Counted from the first letter of the stretch, positions 17,357 through 27,619 are shown. The stretch: 64,000 nt of DNA from Peribacillus sp. Bi96 (GCF_918698115.1 NZ_CAKKLV010000021.1:1-64000), one strand, 5' to 3'. Notes: a model not told the origin generated them from the sequence alone. Translations and numbers: made by a program.

Positions 17357-17500
17357 ATTAATAAAAAGTGTAAGGTTTAAGTGACAAAAATAGGGATTAG
17401 AGCAAAAAATAATGGCATTCTTTGTCTGTTTTGCCCCCAAAGTGCTGAATTTCATTGCATATTTCAAAAAATAACAATATTTTTTCGAAAAAATGAAAAG

Positions 17501-17516
17501 TTGGCACGGAACTTGC
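17501..17516 (+). promoter_or_regulatory. Sigma-54 promoter 2 upstream of rocA
   Basis: TTGGCACGGAACTTGC is a near-perfect -24/-12 promoter with GG-N10-GC spacing, about 50 bases before the rocA start. It is the stronger match of the two tandem elements. Confidence 0.88.
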
Positions 17517-17567
17517 TTATTAAATAAGTGTGAAATAAAAACATAAACTTTAGGGAGATGAGCCATA

Positions 17568-19115
17568 ATGGTCCAAACATATAAACACGAACCATTTACT
17601 AATTTTAAAATCGAAGAAAACAATAAATCTTTTCAAGCGGCATTGAATGATGTAGCTAATGATTTAGGGAAGAAATACCCGCTAGTCATTAATGGTGAAA
17701 AAGTGTTCACTGATGAAGTCATTACCTCTGTAAACCCAGCAAATAAAGAAGAAGTTATTGGAACCGTGTCCAAAGCAAATAAAGATCTTGCTGAGCAAGC
17801 CATGCAAGCGGCAGATAAGACATTCCAAACTTGGAGAAAAACGAAAGCGGAAGTCCGGGCAAATATTTTATTCAGGACTGCAGCCATCGTTCGCAGAAGA
17901 AAACATTATTTCTCGGCTCTATTGGTTAAAGAGGCAGGAAAGCCTTGGAATGAAGCGGATGCAGATACAGCGGAAGCGATCGACTTCATGGAATATTACG
18001 CTCGTCAAATGCTGAAGCTTAAAGACGGCATGCCAGTGGAAAGCCGCCCGATTGAACACAATGCTTTCACCTATGTTCCACTTGGTGTCGGTGTCATCAT
18101 CTCACCATGGAATTTCCCGTTTGCGATCATGGCAGGCATGACGACGGCAGCACTTGTTTCAGGTAATACAGTCTTATTGAAACCAGCCAGTACAACACCG
18201 GTTATTGCAGCTAAATTCATTGAAGTGTTGGAAGAAGCGGGCTTACCTGCAGGCGTTGTGAACTTCATTCCAGGAAGCGGTGCTGAAGTTGGCGATTATT
18301 TGGTAGATCATCCCCGTACACGTTTCATCAGCTTTACAGGATCTCGTGATGTTGGAATCCGTATTTATGAGCGTGCGGCAAAAGTTCATGAAGGTCAAAT
18401 CTGGTTGAAGCGTGTCATCGCTGAAATGGGCGGTAAAGATACAATCGTTGTTGATAAAGAGGCTGATCTGGAATTGGCGGCACAATCAATCGTCGCTTCT
18501 GCTTTCGGATTCTCCGGTCAAAAATGTTCTGCTTGTTCACGTACCGTCGTAGTGGAAGATGTATATGACCAAGTCTTGAATCGTGTCATTGAATTAACGA
18601 AAGAAAAAACAGTCGGGGAACCAACAGATTTAAACAACTTCATGGGGCCGGTCATCGACCAAGCAGCTTACGACAAAGTCATGAGCTATGTTGAAATCGG
18701 TAAAAAAGAAGGGAAACTTGTTGCAGGTGGAGAAGGAGACAATTCAAAAGGTTTCTTCATCCAGCCAACGATCATTGCCGATGTAGATGAGAATTCACGT
18801 GTCATGAAAGAAGAGATTTTCGGGCCAGTGGTTGCGTTCTGTAAGGCAAAAGATTTCAATCATGCAATCGAGATTGCCAATAACACGGATTATGGGTTAA
18901 CAGGTGCGGTCATCTCGAACAATATTGAACATATCGAACAAGCACGTGAGGATTTCCACGTAGGGAACTTGTACTTCAATCGTGGTTGTACTGGTGCCAT
19001 TGTAGGATACCAGCCATTCGGCGGATTCAATATGTCAGGTACAGATTCAAAAGCAGGCGGTCCTGATTATTTAGTTCTGCATCTTCAAGGAAAAACAACA
19101 TCTGAAACGCTATAA
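17568..19115 (+). CDS. rocA: 1-pyrroline-5-carboxylate dehydrogenase
   Basis: A 515-residue aldehyde dehydrogenase that oxidises pyrroline-5-carboxylate (glutamate semialdehyde) to glutamate, the last common step of arginine, ornithine and proline breakdown. The nucleophile region is [11 protein letters not shown], the general base lies in IAEMGGKD, and [17 protein letters not shown] contributes to NAD binding. Length matches RocA of B. subtilis (515). ATG 17568 follows TAGGGAGATGAG. It is first in the rocA-rocD-rocG run and preceded by sigma-54 promoters. Confidence 0.95.
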   Translation: MVQTYKHEPFTNFKIEENNKSFQAALNDVANDLGKKYPLVINGEKVFTDEVITSVNPANKEEVIGTVSKANKDLAEQAMQAADKTFQTWRKTKAEVRANILFRTAAIVRRRKHYFSALLVKEAGKPWNEADADTAEAIDFMEYYARQMLKLKDGMPVESRPIEHNAFTYVPLGVGVIISPWNFPFAIMAGMTTAALVSGNTVLLKPASTTPVIAAKFIEVLEEAGLPAGVVNFIPGSGAEVGDYLVDHPRTRFISFTGSRDVGIRIYERAAKVHEGQIWLKRVIAEMGGKDTIVVDKEADLELAAQSIVASAFGFSGQKCSACSRTVVVEDVYDQVLNRVIELTKEKTVGEPTDLNNFMGPVIDQAAYDKVMSYVEIGKKEGKLVAGGEGDNSKGFFIQPTIIADVDENSRVMKEEIFGPVVAFCKAKDFNHAIEIANNTDYGLTGAVISNNIEHIEQAREDFHVGNLYFNRGCTGAIVGYQPFGGFNMSGTDSKAGGPDYLVLHLQGKTTSETL

Positions 19116-19132
19116 TTTTAGGGGGAATCAAC

Positions 19133-20326
19133 ATGACAACAGTAACGGAAAAATTAATCGAGCAAACGGAACAATATGGTGCAAACAATTATAATCCACT
19201 TCCAATCGTCATTTCGAAGGCAGAAGGAGTTTGGGTGGAAGATCCTGAAGGAAACAAATATATGGATATGCTAAGTGCCTATTCAGCAGTGAATCAAGGC
19301 CACAGACATCCGAAAATCATCGAAGAATTAAAAAAACAAGCTGATCGCGTAACGTTAACGTCCCGTGCGTTTCATAGTGATAAATTAGGCCCATGGTATG
19401 AAATGGTTTCCCGTCTTACGCAAAAAGATATGGCACTGCCGATGAATACGGGTGCTGAAGCCGTTGAAACTGCAATCAAGGCAGTTAGGCGCTGGGGTTA
19501 TGATGTTAAAGGAATCGCTGAAAACCAAGCGGAAATCATTGCTTGTATAGGAAATTTCCATGGCCGTACAATGGCAGCTGTATCCTTGTCGTCTGATGAA
19601 GAATATAGAAGAGGCTTTGGACCGATGTTACCGGGAGTCAAACTAATCCCTTATGGCGATCTTGATGCATTGAAAGCAGCAATTACACCGCAAACGGCTG
19701 GATTCTTAATCGAACCGATCCAAGGTGAAGCGGGAATCATCATACCACCACAAGGATTTTTAAAAGAAGCTTTTGAACTATGTAAAGAAAATAATGTTCT
19801 ATTCGTTTCAGATGAAATTCAATCAGGACTTGGACGTTCAGGAAAAATGTTCGCCTCTGACTGGGATGGAGTAGTTCCGGATATGTACATTTTAGGCAAG
19901 GCGCTTGGCGGTGGGGTTTTCCCAATCTCTTGCGTAGCTGCAAACCGTGAAATCCTTGGTGTATTCAACCCGGGTTCACATGGTTCGACATTCGGTGGTA
20001 ATCCATTGGCGTGTGCGGTTTCCATCGCTTCATTGGAAGTTCTTGAAGATGAGAAATTGGCAGAACGTTCATTAGAGCTAGGACAATATTTCATGGACAG
20101 TTTAAAAGAAATCAATAATCCTATGATTAAAGATATTCGTGGAAGAGGCTTATTTATTGGATTGGAATTAACTGAAGAGGCAAGACCTTATTGTGAAAAA
20201 CTAAAAGAAGAAAAATTACTGTGTAAAGAAACACATGATACAGTTATCCGCTTTGCTCCGCCGCTAGTGATCACTAAAGAAGAGCTAGATTGGGCAATCG
20301 AACGTATTAAAAGAGTTTTATCCTAA
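19133..20326 (+). CDS. rocD: Ornithine aminotransferase
   Basis: A 397-residue PLP enzyme converting ornithine and 2-oxoglutarate to glutamate semialdehyde and glutamate, feeding RocA. Class III aminotransferase motifs are present: [17 protein letters not shown], the [11 protein letters not shown] block, and LGKALGGG with the lysine that binds PLP. It lies 17 bases after rocA with its own Shine-Dalgarno (AGGGGGAATC). In B. subtilis rocD is in a separate operon with rocE and rocF; here it sits with rocA and rocG, and no permease or arginase gene is in the cluster. Confidence 0.95.
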   Translation: MTTVTEKLIEQTEQYGANNYNPLPIVISKAEGVWVEDPEGNKYMDMLSAYSAVNQGHRHPKIIEELKKQADRVTLTSRAFHSDKLGPWYEMVSRLTQKDMALPMNTGAEAVETAIKAVRRWGYDVKGIAENQAEIIACIGNFHGRTMAAVSLSSDEEYRRGFGPMLPGVKLIPYGDLDALKAAITPQTAGFLIEPIQGEAGIIIPPQGFLKEAFELCKENNVLFVSDEIQSGLGRSGKMFASDWDGVVPDMYILGKALGGGVFPISCVAANREILGVFNPGSHGSTFGGNPLACAVSIASLEVLEDEKLAERSLELGQYFMDSLKEINNPMIKDIRGRGLFIGLELTEEARPYCEKLKEEKLLCKETHDTVIRFAPPLVITKEELDWAIERIKRVLS

Positions 20327-20348
20327 TATCCCTATGAGGTGAATTCCA

Positions 20349-21614
20349 TTGAGTACAACAATCAAAGAAGAAAAAGAAACTGCCAGCTTGCTTGAATCAA
20401 CACAGATCGTCATCAAGGAGGCGCTGGATAAGCTTGGTTATTCTGAAGAAGTGTTCGAGCTTTTGAAAGAACCTCTTCGCATGCTGACCGTCCGGATTCC
20501 AATTAAAATGGATGACAATACGACGAAGATATTCACTGGATATCGAGCCCAGCACAATGATGCTGTGGGTCCTACAAAAGGCGGAATCCGCTTTCACCCT
20601 GAAGTCGATGAGGAAGAAGTAAAGGCACTTTCGATGTGGATGAGTTTAAAATGTGGGATTGTGAATCTGCCATATGGCGGAGGAAAAGGTGGCATTATCT
20701 GTGACCCGCGCCAAATGTCCATGGGTGAATTAGAAAGGCTTAGCCGCGGGTATGTCCGTGCGATTAGCCAAATAGTGGGGCCGACTAAAGATATTCCGGC
20801 CCCGGATGTTTATACAAATTCTCAAATCATGGCATGGATGATGGATGAATACAGTAGAATAAGAGAATACGATTCTCCTGGTTTCATTACAGGTAAACCA
20901 CTGGTACTTGGCGGTTCACACGGTAGGGAAAAGGCAACTGCACAAGGTGTCACGATTTGTATCGAGGAAGCGGCAAAGCGTAAAGGCATAGAACTAAAAG
21001 GTGCACGGATCATCGTCCAAGGATTTGGGAATGCAGGAAGCTTTTTAGCCAAATTCATGCATGATGCAGGTGCGAAAGTGATTGGCATTTCGGATGCATA
21101 TGGTGCCATATATAACCCGGATGGCCTTGATATCAATTACTTACTTGATAAAAGGGATAGCTTTGGAACGGTTACGACACTATTCGAAAACAAAATCACC
21201 AATCAAGAGCTTTTGGAACTAGATTGTGATATTTTAGTGCCTGCCGCAATTTCCAATCAAATCACCAAAGAAAATGCACATCTTATCAAAGCCGAAATTG
21301 TCGTGGAGGCAGCGAATGGACCAACTACTTTAGAGGCAACCAAGATCTTGACGGAACGCAATGTGCTTCTTGTTCCAGATGTATTGGCAAGTTCAGGCGG
21401 TGTGACTGTTTCTTACTTTGAATGGGTTCAGAATAACCAGGGTTATTACTGGGAAGATGAAGAAGTCCAAGCCAAATTAAAAGCGTTATTGGTCAGCTCA
21501 TTTAATCAAGTCTATGATATGGCAGAGACAAGAAATGTGAACATGAGGCTTGCGGCATATATGGTGGGTGTCAGAAAAATGGCAGAAGCCTCGATATTCC
21601 GTGGCTGGGTATAA
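20349..21614 (+). CDS. rocG: NAD-dependent glutamate dehydrogenase
   Basis: A 421-residue glutamate dehydrogenase that deaminates glutamate to 2-oxoglutarate and ammonium, completing the arginine catabolic route. Visible are the substrate-binding block GPTKGGIRFHP, the catalytic lysine region LPYGGGKGG, and the Rossmann motif VQGFGNAGSFLAKF. Length is that of RocG/GudB (about 424-427). TTG 20349 follows TGAGGTGAATTCCA. Placement after rocA and rocD favours the catabolic RocG assignment over GudB. Confidence 0.93.
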   Translation: MSTTIKEEKETASLLESTQIVIKEALDKLGYSEEVFELLKEPLRMLTVRIPIKMDDNTTKIFTGYRAQHNDAVGPTKGGIRFHPEVDEEEVKALSMWMSLKCGIVNLPYGGGKGGIICDPRQMSMGELERLSRGYVRAISQIVGPTKDIPAPDVYTNSQIMAWMMDEYSRIREYDSPGFITGKPLVLGGSHGREKATAQGVTICIEEAAKRKGIELKGARIIVQGFGNAGSFLAKFMHDAGAKVIGISDAYGAIYNPDGLDINYLLDKRDSFGTVTTLFENKITNQELLELDCDILVPAAISNQITKENAHLIKAEIVVEAANGPTTLEATKILTERNVLLVPDVLASSGGVTVSYFEWVQNNQGYYWEDEEVQAKLKALLVSSFNQVYDMAETRNVNMRLAAYMVGVRKMAEASIFRGWV

Positions 21615-21651
21615 GCTTTAGCCAAATAATGGGGAGTGGAGGAGTGATTCC

Positions 21652-21906
21652 GTGTTAAAACCGATTCATGCCATCGAGTGTGCTCATGATGGGACCATCG
21701 AACAAGTTTACGTTCAAAAGAATTCCTATGTTTATGAATGGGAGAGGCTCTTTTTAGTAAAAACAGAAGATGGGAAGTTGATTGATGTTTCAATAGGTGC
21801 CAGTGGTCACATTACTGAAATTAATGTCACGGCAGGGGATCCTATAAATAGAAAGCTCCCTTTAGCTTTGCTCCAAGACGATTTTGTTATAACTGGCTCT
21901 GATTGA
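21652..21906 (+). CDS. Small lipoyl/biotinyl-like (barrel-sandwich hybrid) protein
   Basis: An 84-residue protein whose pattern GTIEQVYVQKNSYVYEWERLFLV ... GHITEINVTAGDPINRKLPLALL resembles half of a biotinyl/lipoyl domain or an HlyD-type linker. The usual lysine-bearing hairpin (such as MKM or DKA) is absent, so it is unlikely to be lipoylated or biotinylated. GTG 21652 follows GTGGAGGAG. It is the last gene of the roc cluster. No function is known to me. Confidence 0.6.
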   Translation: MLKPIHAIECAHDGTIEQVYVQKNSYVYEWERLFLVKTEDGKLIDVSIGASGHITEINVTAGDPINRKLPLALLQDDFVITGSD

Positions 21907-21913
21907 TTATAGA

Positions 21914-21968
21914 AAAGAGGGTGTTCCAAATGCGGAGGCTATTCTGCTTTTGGGATGCTCTTTTTTTT
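21914..21968 (+). terminator. Terminator of the roc cluster
   Basis: A long imperfect hairpin (AAGAGGGTGTTCCAAA with TTTGGGATGCTCTT) is followed by eight T. The remaining bases to 22199 show no gene; a second small hairpin (GCAC/GTGC) with T residues lies near 22060-22077. Confidence 0.7.
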
Positions 21969-22199
21969 GCTGTTTGAATGGGGAAACGAGAGTACCAGGA
22001 AAAAGTTTGAAAAGAAAAGGCGCTCTGTTTCATGGTAAAATAGAATGAATTGGGCTATGCACCTTTGTGCCTTTTTCGCGGTTCCCTACTATTCTCATGA
22101 GTAAGCCAGGCCGTTCCAATTAAGCAGCTGAAAGTGTATGACTAATCGACGGGACTACTCTGGCTTTGAAATACGTAAAGTGATAGGAGGCTCAGAAGG

Positions 22200-23560
22200 G
22201 TGAATATGAATGCTGATAAATTCAGGCGGTTAGCCGATTTTGATAATGTTTTGGTTGTTGATGACAAAGGGATGATCATTTTTTATGATATGGCAGATTT
22301 AAATGTTCTTAAAGAGCTAGGGATAAGGCCGGAGGAATTCATGGGGAAGAATGTGACTTCCTTTTATAAAAACATCACCTACGAAAACAGTACGTTGATG
22401 AATGTGTTAAGGACGGGAAAACCGTTATGTAACTTAAAACAAAAAATGATCACTAAAACGGGAGAGGTCATTGAAACGATCAATTCCACATTTCCGATTG
22501 CCGAAAACGATAAAATCATTGGGGCCGTTGAATTCTCCAAACGCTTCTTTTCAAAGGATGCCATCCAATACTTGGACAAATACTCGAGCCATAAGATCTT
22601 CAGAAGAAATAATACGGTCTATACAGTCGATGATATTATCACGGTTAATCCTAAAATGGAAAGCATAAAAAATAAACTTGGAAGAATTGCTCTAACGACC
22701 TCGAATGTCCTGATATCGTTGGGGAAACGGGTACAGGGAAAGAACTTATCGCCCAGGCCATCCATAATTTAAGCGATCGATTTGGAAAGCCCTTTATTTC
22801 ACTTAACTGCAGTGCAGTTCCTTCTAGTTTATGGGAAAGTACGTTGTTTGGCACGAATAAAGGGAGCTTCACTGGGGCGGAAGACATGCCGGGGCTATTT
22901 GAACAGGCGGATGGCGGAACTTTATTCTTGGATGAAATCAACTCCTTGGATATGAACCTTCTAAAGGCCATTGAAGAAAAAACAATCAGGAGAGTGGGCG
23001 GTAAGAAAAATATCCACTTGGACATAAGGGTGATTTCAGCAACGAATGAGGTTCCGGATATATTACTTGCGGAGAAACGGTTGCGGGAAGATCTATTTTA
23101 TCGGATTGGGGTTGTGCAAATTGACCTGCCAAGCTTAATGGAAAGAAAAGAGGATATAGAAGTCCTTGTTGACCATTATCTGAATTTTTATAACAATGCG
23201 ATGAATATATATATTAATGGTGTTCAAGATGACGTGCTGGATTGTTTCAAAAGGTACCCATGGCCAGGCAATATCCGTGAGTTGAAGAACGCTGTGGAAA
23301 CGGCATATAATCATGTTCAGTCCAATCGAATCACTTTGGATGATATTCCAGGAAGAATCAGGGATTATGAAGAGGCTCCAATGGCTTACGTTAAGAGTCT
23401 GAATGTTGATTCTTTAAAAGATGCAGTTCAGGAATATGAAAAAAAAATCATTGTACGTCAATTGAAAAATTCGGATGGAAAAATTGCTGAATCTGCCAGA
23501 CAGTTGGGCATATCAAAACAATTATTAAAATACAAGATGGAAAAACATAAATTACGGTAA
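22200..23560 (+). pseudogene. Frameshifted RocR-like sigma-54 activator
   Basis: A second enhancer-binding protein gene. The N-terminal PAS-like part and linker run from GTG 22200 (after AGGAGG) in one frame. The AAA+ domain continues in another frame, from GETGTGKE (near 22721) through GSFTGA, LFLDEIN and LREDLFYRI to the Fis-type HTH at 23560. The shift is at about 22713, where CTGATATCGTT would read LIV if one AT were removed, so a two-base duplication is the simplest cause. Compared with the intact RocR upstream, about four residues after DEINS are also missing. Without correction the product ends at 22772, before the ATPase domain. It could be a sequencing error, but the shortened AAA+ region and truncated neighbour argue for real decay. 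Confidence 0.8.
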
Positions 23561-23631
23561 AAAAATTTTCACTTTAGGAGGGAAAAATTTCATCCCTTCT
23601 ATCAATGGATTTGTAAAATTCCTATCATAAT

Positions 23632-23676
23632 AAAGGGGTCCCCATTCTTTCTGGTTAATAGAATGGGGACCCTTTA
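23632..23676 (+). terminator. Terminator after the RocR-like pseudogene
   Basis: A 16-bp stem with one bulge (AAAGGGGTCCCCATTCT with AGAATGGGGACCCTTT) and a loop of about 11 bases. The T run is short. Confidence 0.8.
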
Positions 23677-23711
23677 TGCCTTGCGTGCAGTGTTTTTTAG
23701 GCAGTACCTTC

Positions 23712-23762
23712 ATTTCTTTAAAGAAATAATTAAAATATCGTTAAAATTGGCAGAGGAATTGC
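23712..23762 (+). promoter_or_regulatory. Sigma-54 promoter with an upstream palindrome
   Basis: TTGGCAGAGGAATTGC at 23747-23762 has the GG-N10-GC spacing of a -24/-12 promoter. A perfect 16-bp palindrome ATTTCTTTAAAGAAAT lies at 23712-23727. It sits between the decayed activator and a truncated ORF, so it looks like the promoter of that activator's lost target. Confidence 0.6.
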
Positions 23763-23852
23763 AATGATAAATATAAAGGGCGAAGGAACCTACTACGGTA
23801 TTTCATCGACGGGTTTCAATGAATGATACATGTTAAAAAAAGAGGTGAAAGG

Positions 23853-23970
23853 ATGAATACAAACAACATAGTGCGTGACAGACCTGATATTTCCTCCGAC
23901 GATCGGACTTGTGCCATGGTCTGAAGGGCCTCTGATGCTAGTGGGTTTGGTTGTTAATGGTTTTGGTTGA
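23853..23970 (+). pseudogene. Truncated remnant of the sigma-54-driven gene
   Basis: ATG 23853 has a good ribosome site (AGAGGTGAAAGG) but its frame stops after 23 codons. A shift of one base near 23887 keeps a frame open to 23968 with a hydrophobic tail (IFPPTIGLVPWSEGPLMLVG, then LVVNGFG). It looks like the start of a membrane protein that suffered a frameshift and loss of the rest. Family not recognised. The bases from 23971 to 24160 hold no gene that I can see. Confidence 0.4.
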
Positions 23971-24160
23971 ATGAAATATGGACATGTTTGATAGATGGGG
24001 AATAATCATTTTTGTTAAATTCTAATAGGGTCAAAAGGGGGAATTCCGCCTTTTACTTTTTGATAGGTCTAAAGTTATTAGATAAAATATGCAATACATA
24101 AGGCGGTAACTTAGCATATTAAGAAAGTTGCGATGGACAAGTAAATAATGGAGGGCTTCT

Positions 24161-25753
24161 ATGACAAAGACCATTTATACGAATGGAAAGATTTATACAC
24201 TAGATGTAAACCACCCTAAGGTTGAAACGGTAGTAGTTGAGAACGGAAGGTTTGTAGATGTCGGCTCTCACAAAGAAATGGTATTGCAATGGGGCAGGGC
24301 AGAGACAAACATCATTGATTTACAAGGAAAGACGGCTACTCCTGGACTGATAGATAGCCACCTTCATCTTTCAGGTGTTGCTTTCAATTTTTTAGATCTT
24401 AATTTAAATGGTGTTACATCTAAAAGAGAAATGTTAGATAAGATAAAAGTAAAGGCAATGACGCTTTCCCCCGGAAAATGGTTACTTGGAATGGGATGGG
24501 ATGAGAATTTATTTGATGACAAAAGTATGATTCCGACTATGGCTGAATTAGATTTTGTAGCACCGCATTGTCCTGTATTTTTGAAAAGGATATGTCACCA
24601 TGCTTTTTTAGTAAATAGCAAAGCCCTGGAAATGAGCGGCTATCATTCAGCAATCGAGGTTCCGCTGGGAGGAAGCGTTGTTTTGGATCATAAAAAAAAT
24701 CCTACTGGATTACTTCTTGAATCAGCCTCAAATCTTATTACGGCCTCTATTCCTGGAAAAACGTATGAGGAATTAAAATGCGGGCAGGAGCTAGCGATGA
24801 AATATGCTGTGAAAAACGGTTTAACAAGTGTACATACAAATGATCCTTTATATATTGGCGGTTTGGATCAGACATATAAGATATATGATGAGTTAATAAA
24901 TCAAGAAAGAAAAGGATTGCGGTGCAATCTCCTTATAGACTATCCGTTTCTTGACCAATTGAAAGAAAGGGGGATGTATACGGGTTATGGAAATGAGAAG
25001 TTGCAAATAGGGGCAATCAAAATGTTTGCAGATGGAGCTTTAGGGAGAAGAACCGCCTTGCTTTCTGAACCTTATAATGATGCACCGGGAGTATATGGGG
25101 AGGCGATGCATGATCAAGCCACCCTTTACAATATGGTAAAAGAGGTAAGAAATCACAAGATGCCAATTGCCATGCATACAATTGGTGATCAAGCCTTGGA
25201 AAATATTTTAGAAGTACTTGAACAACTTCCAAAAGTAAAGTATCGTGATCGATTAATCCATTTGTCCGTCATTCGTAAGGATTTAATTCAGAGACTGTCG
25301 GATCCTAGCAGGATTGCAGACATACAACCAAGATTTGTAGTTAGTGATTACCCCTGGGTGAAAGAAAGAATCGGTGAGAAACGTGAAGCGAATCTATATG
25401 CTTGGAAAACGCTGCTTTCTTCTGGTGTGTTGTGTGCAGGCGGATCAGATGCGCCAGTTGAACCTGTTAATCCACTACTCGGCATTCATGCATCGATTAC
25501 TAGAAGAGACCCTTCACAGTCCAAAGGAGGATGGAATGAAAATGAAAAGATATCCATGATGGATGCTATTAGGTTGTTTACGATTGGCGGGGCATATGCA
25601 ACAAATGAAGAACATCTAAAGGGGACAATAACGAGAGGGAAATTAGCAGATATGACGGTCTACTCGAACGATCTTTTTTCAATGGAAAATCCGGACGATC
25701 TATTACGGACAAAAGTTGAAATGACAATTATTGATGGTGAAGTAAACTCATAA
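24161..25753 (+). CDS. Amidohydrolase family protein (YtcJ-like)
   Basis: A 530-residue metal-dependent hydrolase of the amidohydrolase_3 type. The N-terminal TPGLIDSHLHLSG carries the HxH metal ligands. AIKMFADGALGRRTALL, PIAMHTIGDQALENILEVLE and CAGGSDAPVEPVNPL hold further conserved His and Asp residues of the TIM barrel. The final GKLADMTVYSNDLF is the usual edge of the beta-sandwich. Such enzymes hydrolyse amides or formamides; the substrate here cannot be told. It stands alone, with a ribosome site GGAGGGC before ATG 24161 and a terminator after it. Confidence 0.85.
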   Translation: MTKTIYTNGKIYTLDVNHPKVETVVVENGRFVDVGSHKEMVLQWGRAETNIIDLQGKTATPGLIDSHLHLSGVAFNFLDLNLNGVTSKREMLDKIKVKAMTLSPGKWLLGMGWDENLFDDKSMIPTMAELDFVAPHCPVFLKRICHHAFLVNSKALEMSGYHSAIEVPLGGSVVLDHKKNPTGLLLESASNLITASIPGKTYEELKCGQELAMKYAVKNGLTSVHTNDPLYIGGLDQTYKIYDELINQERKGLRCNLLIDYPFLDQLKERGMYTGYGNEKLQIGAIKMFADGALGRRTALLSEPYNDAPGVYGEAMHDQATLYNMVKEVRNHKMPIAMHTIGDQALENILEVLEQLPKVKYRDRLIHLSVIRKDLIQRLSDPSRIADIQPRFVVSDYPWVKERIGEKREANLYAWKTLLSSGVLCAGGSDAPVEPVNPLLGIHASITRRDPSQSKGGWNENEKISMMDAIRLFTIGGAYATNEEHLKGTITRGKLADMTVYSNDLFSMENPDDLLRTKVEMTIIDGEVNS

Positions 25754-25842
25754 TAAAGACTATTGGAGATAATGAAATAAATAGCAAAATAAAAGGAATT
25801 GGATGCATGAATATTGAACAGAGGATTCCTTGCATTATGATT

Positions 25843-25905
25843 AAAAAACACCTTTGCTGCACGTACTTTTCATCATTGTACATTCAACGAAGGTGTTTTT
25901 TATTT
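25843..25905 (+). terminator. Terminator after the amidohydrolase gene
   Basis: AAAAAACACCTT (25843-25854) pairs with AAGGTGTTTTTT (25890-25901) around a 35-base loop. The stem is flanked by A and T runs, so it could act on both strands. From 25906 to about 26249 I see no gene. Confidence 0.7.
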
Positions 25906-26249
25906 GAAAGGAATTCTAACTAGATTTATAGCGCGTTTATCTGCGGTGTTCACTTTGAGTGAGCGATGGTTTCAATTAACATTTTTGGCATTGTTAAAAG
26001 TTTGGGAGAGCATTGTGACTGAAGTAATAGCTGGCATATTGTCATATGCCCTTTCATAAACTATTAGGGGATACAAACAAGCAAAGAATTATTCATTGCA
26101 CTGATGGGAGGTGATCATTGGTTGCTTGAAACAAAGATTCTATTGCTTTAAAGATGTTTTGTGTGGGCATTCTAGGAAAATAAGCCCACGCCTAGTAATA
26201 TTATGTTAAAATACAACATGAGATTTAAATATCAAATAAATAGTGGATT

Positions 26250-26302
26250 TTCTGAATTCATCCATATTTAAATGAATATGGAAATATTCTGAATTCATCC
26301 AT
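26250..26302 (+). repeat. Paired 16-bp direct repeats with a central dyad upstream of the DUF975 gene
   Basis: TTCTGAATTCATCCAT occurs at 26250-26265 and again at 26287-26302. Overlapping the first copy is the inverted repeat CCATATT/AATATGG (26262-26268 with 26275-26281). Their position 30-80 bases before a start codon suggests an operator, but no regulator is identified. Confidence 0.6.
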
Positions 26303-26328
26303 TTAAAAAAGGGGAGTTAAATTATAGT

Positions 26329-27006
26329 ATGAGAATCTCAGAGATAAAAAGGAAAGCCCTTCATTCGTTAAAAGGTAAATGGGGTGTAGCCGTTTCGCTT
26401 ATGCTGCTCTTGTTTTTGATCAATGTCATTTTACCTTTAATCATTGAAGTGATCGCAAGCGGTGGGTTTACACAATGGTTCATGGAGGATGAAACACCGT
26501 TATGGTCTAATATTTTCGGAACGGTACTTTCCATCGTATTAATTCCGTTGACTATAGCAACCACGTGGTTTTACCTGAATTTGGTCAGGGAAGGAAATCC
26601 TGAAATTACAGAGGTATTCGCGATCTATAAGGACGGAAAAACCTCTTTTAAGCTGATTGGGGGATCGATTTTACAAGCTATTTTCATATTTTTATGGTCA
26701 TTATTATTAATCATTCCGGGTATCATCAAAAGCTTGGCCTATTCGCAGATGTTTTTCTTATTGAGGGATCATCCAGAATACACCGTGCTTGAAGCCATTA
26801 CTGAAAGCAGAAAAAGAATGAAAGGTTTGAAATGGAAGTATTTCCTTTTGAATCTAAGCTTCATAGGTTGGGGCATTCTTTGTATGTTCACGCTGGGAAT
26901 TGGCTTACTATGGTTGATTCCTTATATCGGAACAACACTGGCCGCATTTTATAATGAATTAATTGTGCCTCAAGATGATTCTGACAACGAACAAATAGAA
27001 GCATAA
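26329..27006 (+). CDS. DUF975 family membrane protein
   Basis: A 225-residue integral membrane protein with about five or six hydrophobic segments. It has the family N-terminus MRISEIKRKALHSLKGKWGVAV and the conserved block SLAYSQMFFLLRDHPEYTVLEAITESRKRMKG (about 142-173). Function of the family is unknown. The Shine-Dalgarno (GGGGAG) lies rather far, 16 bases, from ATG 26329. It is a single gene with a terminator directly after it. Confidence 0.85.
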   Translation: MRISEIKRKALHSLKGKWGVAVSLMLLLFLINVILPLIIEVIASGGFTQWFMEDETPLWSNIFGTVLSIVLIPLTIATTWFYLNLVREGNPEITEVFAIYKDGKTSFKLIGGSILQAIFIFLWSLLLIIPGIIKSLAYSQMFFLLRDHPEYTVLEAITESRKRMKGLKWKYFLLNLSFIGWGILCMFTLGIGLLWLIPYIGTTLAAFYNELIVPQDDSDNEQIEA

Positions 27007-27014
27007 ACGCTCGG

Positions 27015-27043
27015 CCGATAGCAAAGTTGCTATCGGTTTTTTT
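27015..27043 (+). terminator. Terminator of the DUF975 gene
   Basis: A 9-bp perfect stem (CCGATAGCA with TGCTATCGG), a 4-base loop and seven T. Confidence 0.9.
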
Positions 27044-27619
27044 ATTGTTAGTATCTCGCATTCAGTCATATAAGAGAAAGACAGTATTGTAGACTATTTA
27101 AAGTTTGGAACGAACCCAAGTGAGGCCTTTGACTTTTACTCATAACTCTCCACCATTGCAGGAGTCTCGTACCTTCCATTCCAATCAACTTTGTTTTAAC
27201 AGTTAGATAGAACTCGTATTGTTTACAAAATGACGGCTGTATGTGCAGCCGTTTTTCTAGGAAGTTGAGGTAAAAAAACTATACTAAAATAACTTGTTGG
27301 AAAGCCCTGTCTCTGAATTGAAAAAGAAGATTGGATTTTAAGCATCAATTGAAAGACATAAAAAAATAGAAAAAGAAAGGGAATTGTAAAAAATAAGCAG
27401 TTTTACATAGGGTTGATGGGATACGGTCCATTTATGGGGCAAATTTCATGTTGGGTTGCTGGTATGGAAGATGCATGGTCTGTTGCGGATTTTTACCCTA
27501 TAATGGAATAGTTGTGTATTTTAGGATTTGGTGAAAAAGTCTATCGGGTATGCTCGACCCTATAACAGATCGACGGAGATGGTGTTAGGTATCTTTGAGA
27601 AGTGGGAGGAGTCGGTATC
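27044..27619. other. Intergenic stretch with one further hairpin
   Basis: About 575 bases without a supported gene. A 7-bp hairpin with a T run (ACGGCTG/CAGCCGT at 27233-27252, then TTTTT) looks like a stray terminator, perhaps left from a lost gene. A short in-frame stretch near 27400-27510 has no start signal and no family that I recognise. Confidence 0.5.

Noticed and set aside
24101..24120. Sigma-54 promoter before the amidohydrolase (GGCGGTAACTTAGC)
   Set aside because: GG and GC have correct spacing, but the flanking TGGCAC and TTGC bases are missing.
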